A stretch of 64,000 nucleotides of DNA from Agarilytica sp045430345 (lineage in GTDB: Bacteria; Pseudomonadota; Gammaproteobacteria; Pseudomonadales; Cellvibrionaceae), in contig JAILXT010000001.1 of NCBI GenBank assembly GCA_045430345.1, forward strand, positions 62,001 to 126,000. The letters are read 5' to 3'. The translations under genes were made by a program, and so were the position numbers. Shown here piece after piece: positions 62,669 to 64,000 of the stretch. Positions within the stretch are counted from its first letter, which is position 1; the number at the start of each line of letters is the position of its first letter. The notes beneath the pieces are model-generated. The model ran no database searches and had not been told where the DNA came from. It saw only the letters and a list, made by a program, of their open reading frames with translations.

Positions 62669-63352
62669 CTAGCGCCACTCAGAGTAGCCTTTCTTCGGCT
62701 TTAATACAGGTACGACGATCGCCAAAATAATCCCCAACACTAAAATACCTGCACCATAGAGCATAAAAGTTAAGCTTTTGTCGCCTTTTAATTGCTCGTT
62801 TTCCGCCATCAAAGAGTCACGTTGGGTTTGTGTGACTTCATGCTTTTGCAGAAGTTCTTGATAATTTCGGTCTAGCTCTACAGCGCCCGCGGAAAGTTGT
62901 TTGAGTTTATCAAGTTCATTGGCGATACGCTGTTTAGAGGAGGAAACCTTTTTGCCTTCACGAGAGAGCGTAGCGTTTTCTTTACTGAGCGTTGTGTTTT
63001 GGGCCTTGAGCTCTGCGTTTACTTTTTCAATGCGGGCAAGTTTTGTTTCCGCGAGGTTCAGCCGTAATTGAGACGTCATGACTTCGGTGAGGTACTGATT
63101 ACGAATCCAGCCTTCATCTCCAGATTGCGTTTTTACTTTAGACCAGACTTGGTCTTCGCTCTGTTCAACGCGTGTGAGCTGAGTGCCGCTTTTCATGGCC
63201 GCATTAATGATGCGGTATTCAATACCGGCGCCACTTCGTAGTGGAACATATAACACATCGCTTACGTAAATGGTTTGTTGAGCAAAAACGAAAGAGCTTA
63301 TAAGGCTAAGTAGCGCGATAACTAAAAGTTTCGTGGGGTTATTCATGGTCAT
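62669..63352 (-). CDS. SH3-domain protein with coiled coil and C-terminal helix
   Basis: A 227-residue TIGR04211-like protein (YgiM family). It has a signal peptide (about 1-24), a bacterial SH3 domain (about 26-90, YVSDVLYVPLRSGAGIEYRIINA and SGDEGWIRNQYL), a long coiled coil (about 95-195) and a C-terminal membrane helix (about 198-218). The SH3 may bind cell-wall peptides. Function unknown. It could start at the ATG at 63346. Confidence 0.85.
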   Translation of the reverse strand: MTMNNPTKLLVIALLSLISSFVFAQQTIYVSDVLYVPLRSGAGIEYRIINAAMKSGTQLTRVEQSEDQVWSKVKTQSGDEGWIRNQYLTEVMTSQLRLNLAETKLARIEKVNAELKAQNTTLSKENATLSREGKKVSSSKQRIANELDKLKQLSAGAVELDRNYQELLQKHEVTQTQRDSLMAENEQLKGDKSLTFMLYGAGILVLGIILAIVVPVLKPKKGYSEWR

Positions 63353-63435
63353 AATGATTGTTTTGGTTAATCAAAAATAAACGGTAGGTGAACATCGTAG
63401 TACAGGATCGCTGTTACGCACCATGGAAAATTATT

Positions 63436-63735
63436 TTAAGGTAGCACCTTTTTATACGGTTTTACCGTAACATTTTTATACACCCCAGCAATACAGTATG
63501 GGTCGGCGTCGGCCCAAGTTTTTGCGGATTCAAGGGAGTCGAACTCAGCCACAATAAGGCTACCGGTAAACCCGGCTTCGCCAGGCTCTTCAGAATCAAT
63601 GGCAGGGAAGGGGCCCGCCATAAGTAATCGTCCTTCTGTTTTTAGCTCTTGAAGGCGGGCGATGTGCGCTGGCCGAGCAGACATGCGTGCTTTGAGGCTA
63701 TTTGGGACGTCTTCGCCAACAATTGTGTATATCAC
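63436..63735 (-). CDS. YciI-family protein
   Basis: A 99-residue YCII-domain protein. The domain signature is RPAHIARLQELKTEGRLLMAGPF with FDSLESAKTWADADPYCIAGVYKNV, containing the conserved His and Asp. The GTG at 63735 has AAGGA seven bases upstream, while the longer open frame has no such site and adds a Lys-rich tail. Function unknown. It starts just past the preceding gene's stop, so translation is likely coupled. Confidence 0.87.
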   Translation of the reverse strand: MIYTIVGEDVPNSLKARMSARPAHIARLQELKTEGRLLMAGPFPAIDSEEPGEAGFTGSLIVAEFDSLESAKTWADADPYCIAGVYKNVTVKPYKKVLP

Positions 63736-63739
63736 GGGC

Positions 63740-64000
63740 TTATCCTTCGTCTTCTTGTGTTTGTTTTTTGTGTGCTTCCGGGTCGATAAACACTTCATCG
63801 AGGGTGAGGTGTGTTAAACGCGTGATGCTTTTGTATAGATAGAATAAGGTCATAAACATGACGAGCATCGATGGCACGGCAATTACGGGAAAACTGAGTG
63901 CGGTCATTCTGCCGAGCTCAGCGTTAAACTCTTCCGTTCCGGGTGGGCTAACAAGGAGGTAACGTGCTAGGCCATAGTTCAAAACAGATGAAAGGAAGAA
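63740..64000 (-). CDS. VC0807-like membrane protein, N-terminus outside window
   Basis: A partial gene. The 87 residues visible are open to the window edge, reading FFLSSVLNYGLARYLLVSPPGTEEFNAELG and then one hydrophobic helix (about LSFPVIAVPSMLVMFMTLFYLYKSI). They resemble the end of VC0807-family membrane proteins, and the tail is acidic. The TTG at 63982 is not the start, because the frame continues upstream without a stop. It precedes the YciI gene directly. Confidence 0.6.
   Translation of the reverse strand, partial: FFLSSVLNYGLARYLLVSPPGTEEFNAELGRMTALSFPVIAVPSMLVMFMTLFYLYKSITRLTHLTLDEVFIDPEAHKKQTQEDEG

Noticed and set aside
1..64000. CRISPR arrays, insertion sequences, prophage genes, rRNA operons
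   Set aside because: No regularly spaced repeats, transposase, integrase, phage or rRNA sequence was recognised.

Overview
The window looks like a chromosomal segment of a marine-type gammaproteobacterium on the Pseudomonas / Cellvibrionales side of the class; the taxonomic placement is inference. The main support is gene order. One block runs leuC-leuD-leuB-asd-fimV-truA-trpF-(trpB-trpA)-accD-folC-SPOR protein-cvpA-purF-metZ. Others are PA2817-like gene / ABC-2 exporter / queF, and folE / prmB / aroC / MFS. These orders are familiar from Pseudomonas, but the base composition here is much less GC-rich and trpBA sit between trpF and accD. Almost everything is chromosomal housekeeping. I found no insertion sequence, prophage, CRISPR array, toxin-antitoxin pair or clear genomic island.

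Layout. 1-4.7 kb: an AraC-type regulator with a lone FabA-type dehydratase, a 142-bp structured repeat, a PA2817-like gene, an ABC-2 exporter pair and queF. 4.7-9.8 kb (minus strand): a membrane adenylate cyclase resembling CyaB, a membrane-anchored coiled-coil protein, and a two-gene secreted lipase-like hydrolase / partner operon. 9.8-11.1 kb: a gene-poor stretch with a 58-codon membrane protein gene and possibly a 41-codon one. 11.1-15.8 kb: a small outer-membrane barrel, an HDOD protein, tRNA-Ser(GGA), a CsgG-like protein without a lipobox, a phosphofructokinase with mixed ATP/PPi-type motifs, and a DUF4156-like lipoprotein. 16-25.9 kb: htpG, gpsA, sixA, hydrolases, folE, prmB, aroC and an MFS transporter. 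26.3-28.3 kb: a Cys-rich exported protein of unknown function and an outer-membrane barrel with an acidic Gly/Asp loop.

28.4-49.9 kb is the biosynthetic core. A LysR regulator lies divergent from leuCDB-asd. The shared promoter region holds a 23-bp palindrome centred about 65 bp upstream of the predicted leuC start point, the usual place for a LysR recognition site. After it come fimV (pole and type IV pilus organiser), truA, trpFBA, accD, folC, a SPOR protein, cvpA, purF and metZ. A minus-strand response-regulator/TPR gene interrupts the usual SPOR-cvpA adjacency. 49.9-64 kb holds a flavin reductase, a GNAT enzyme, a type I methionine aminopeptidase, a MoxR-DUF58-transglutaminase operon, an MFS exporter, a TonB-dependent receptor, and a minus-strand run: SpoU methyltransferase, CBS protein, pdxJ, cyclophilin, SH3 protein, YciI and a membrane protein cut by the window edge.

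No wholly new system stands out. The items most worth a second look are the leu operator/promoter arrangement, the secreted hydrolase pair, the REC-TPR insertion with an altered acidic pocket, the gene-poor small-protein region, and the structured repeat near 1.6 kb. All functions come from reading motifs and family resemblance; no database search was possible.
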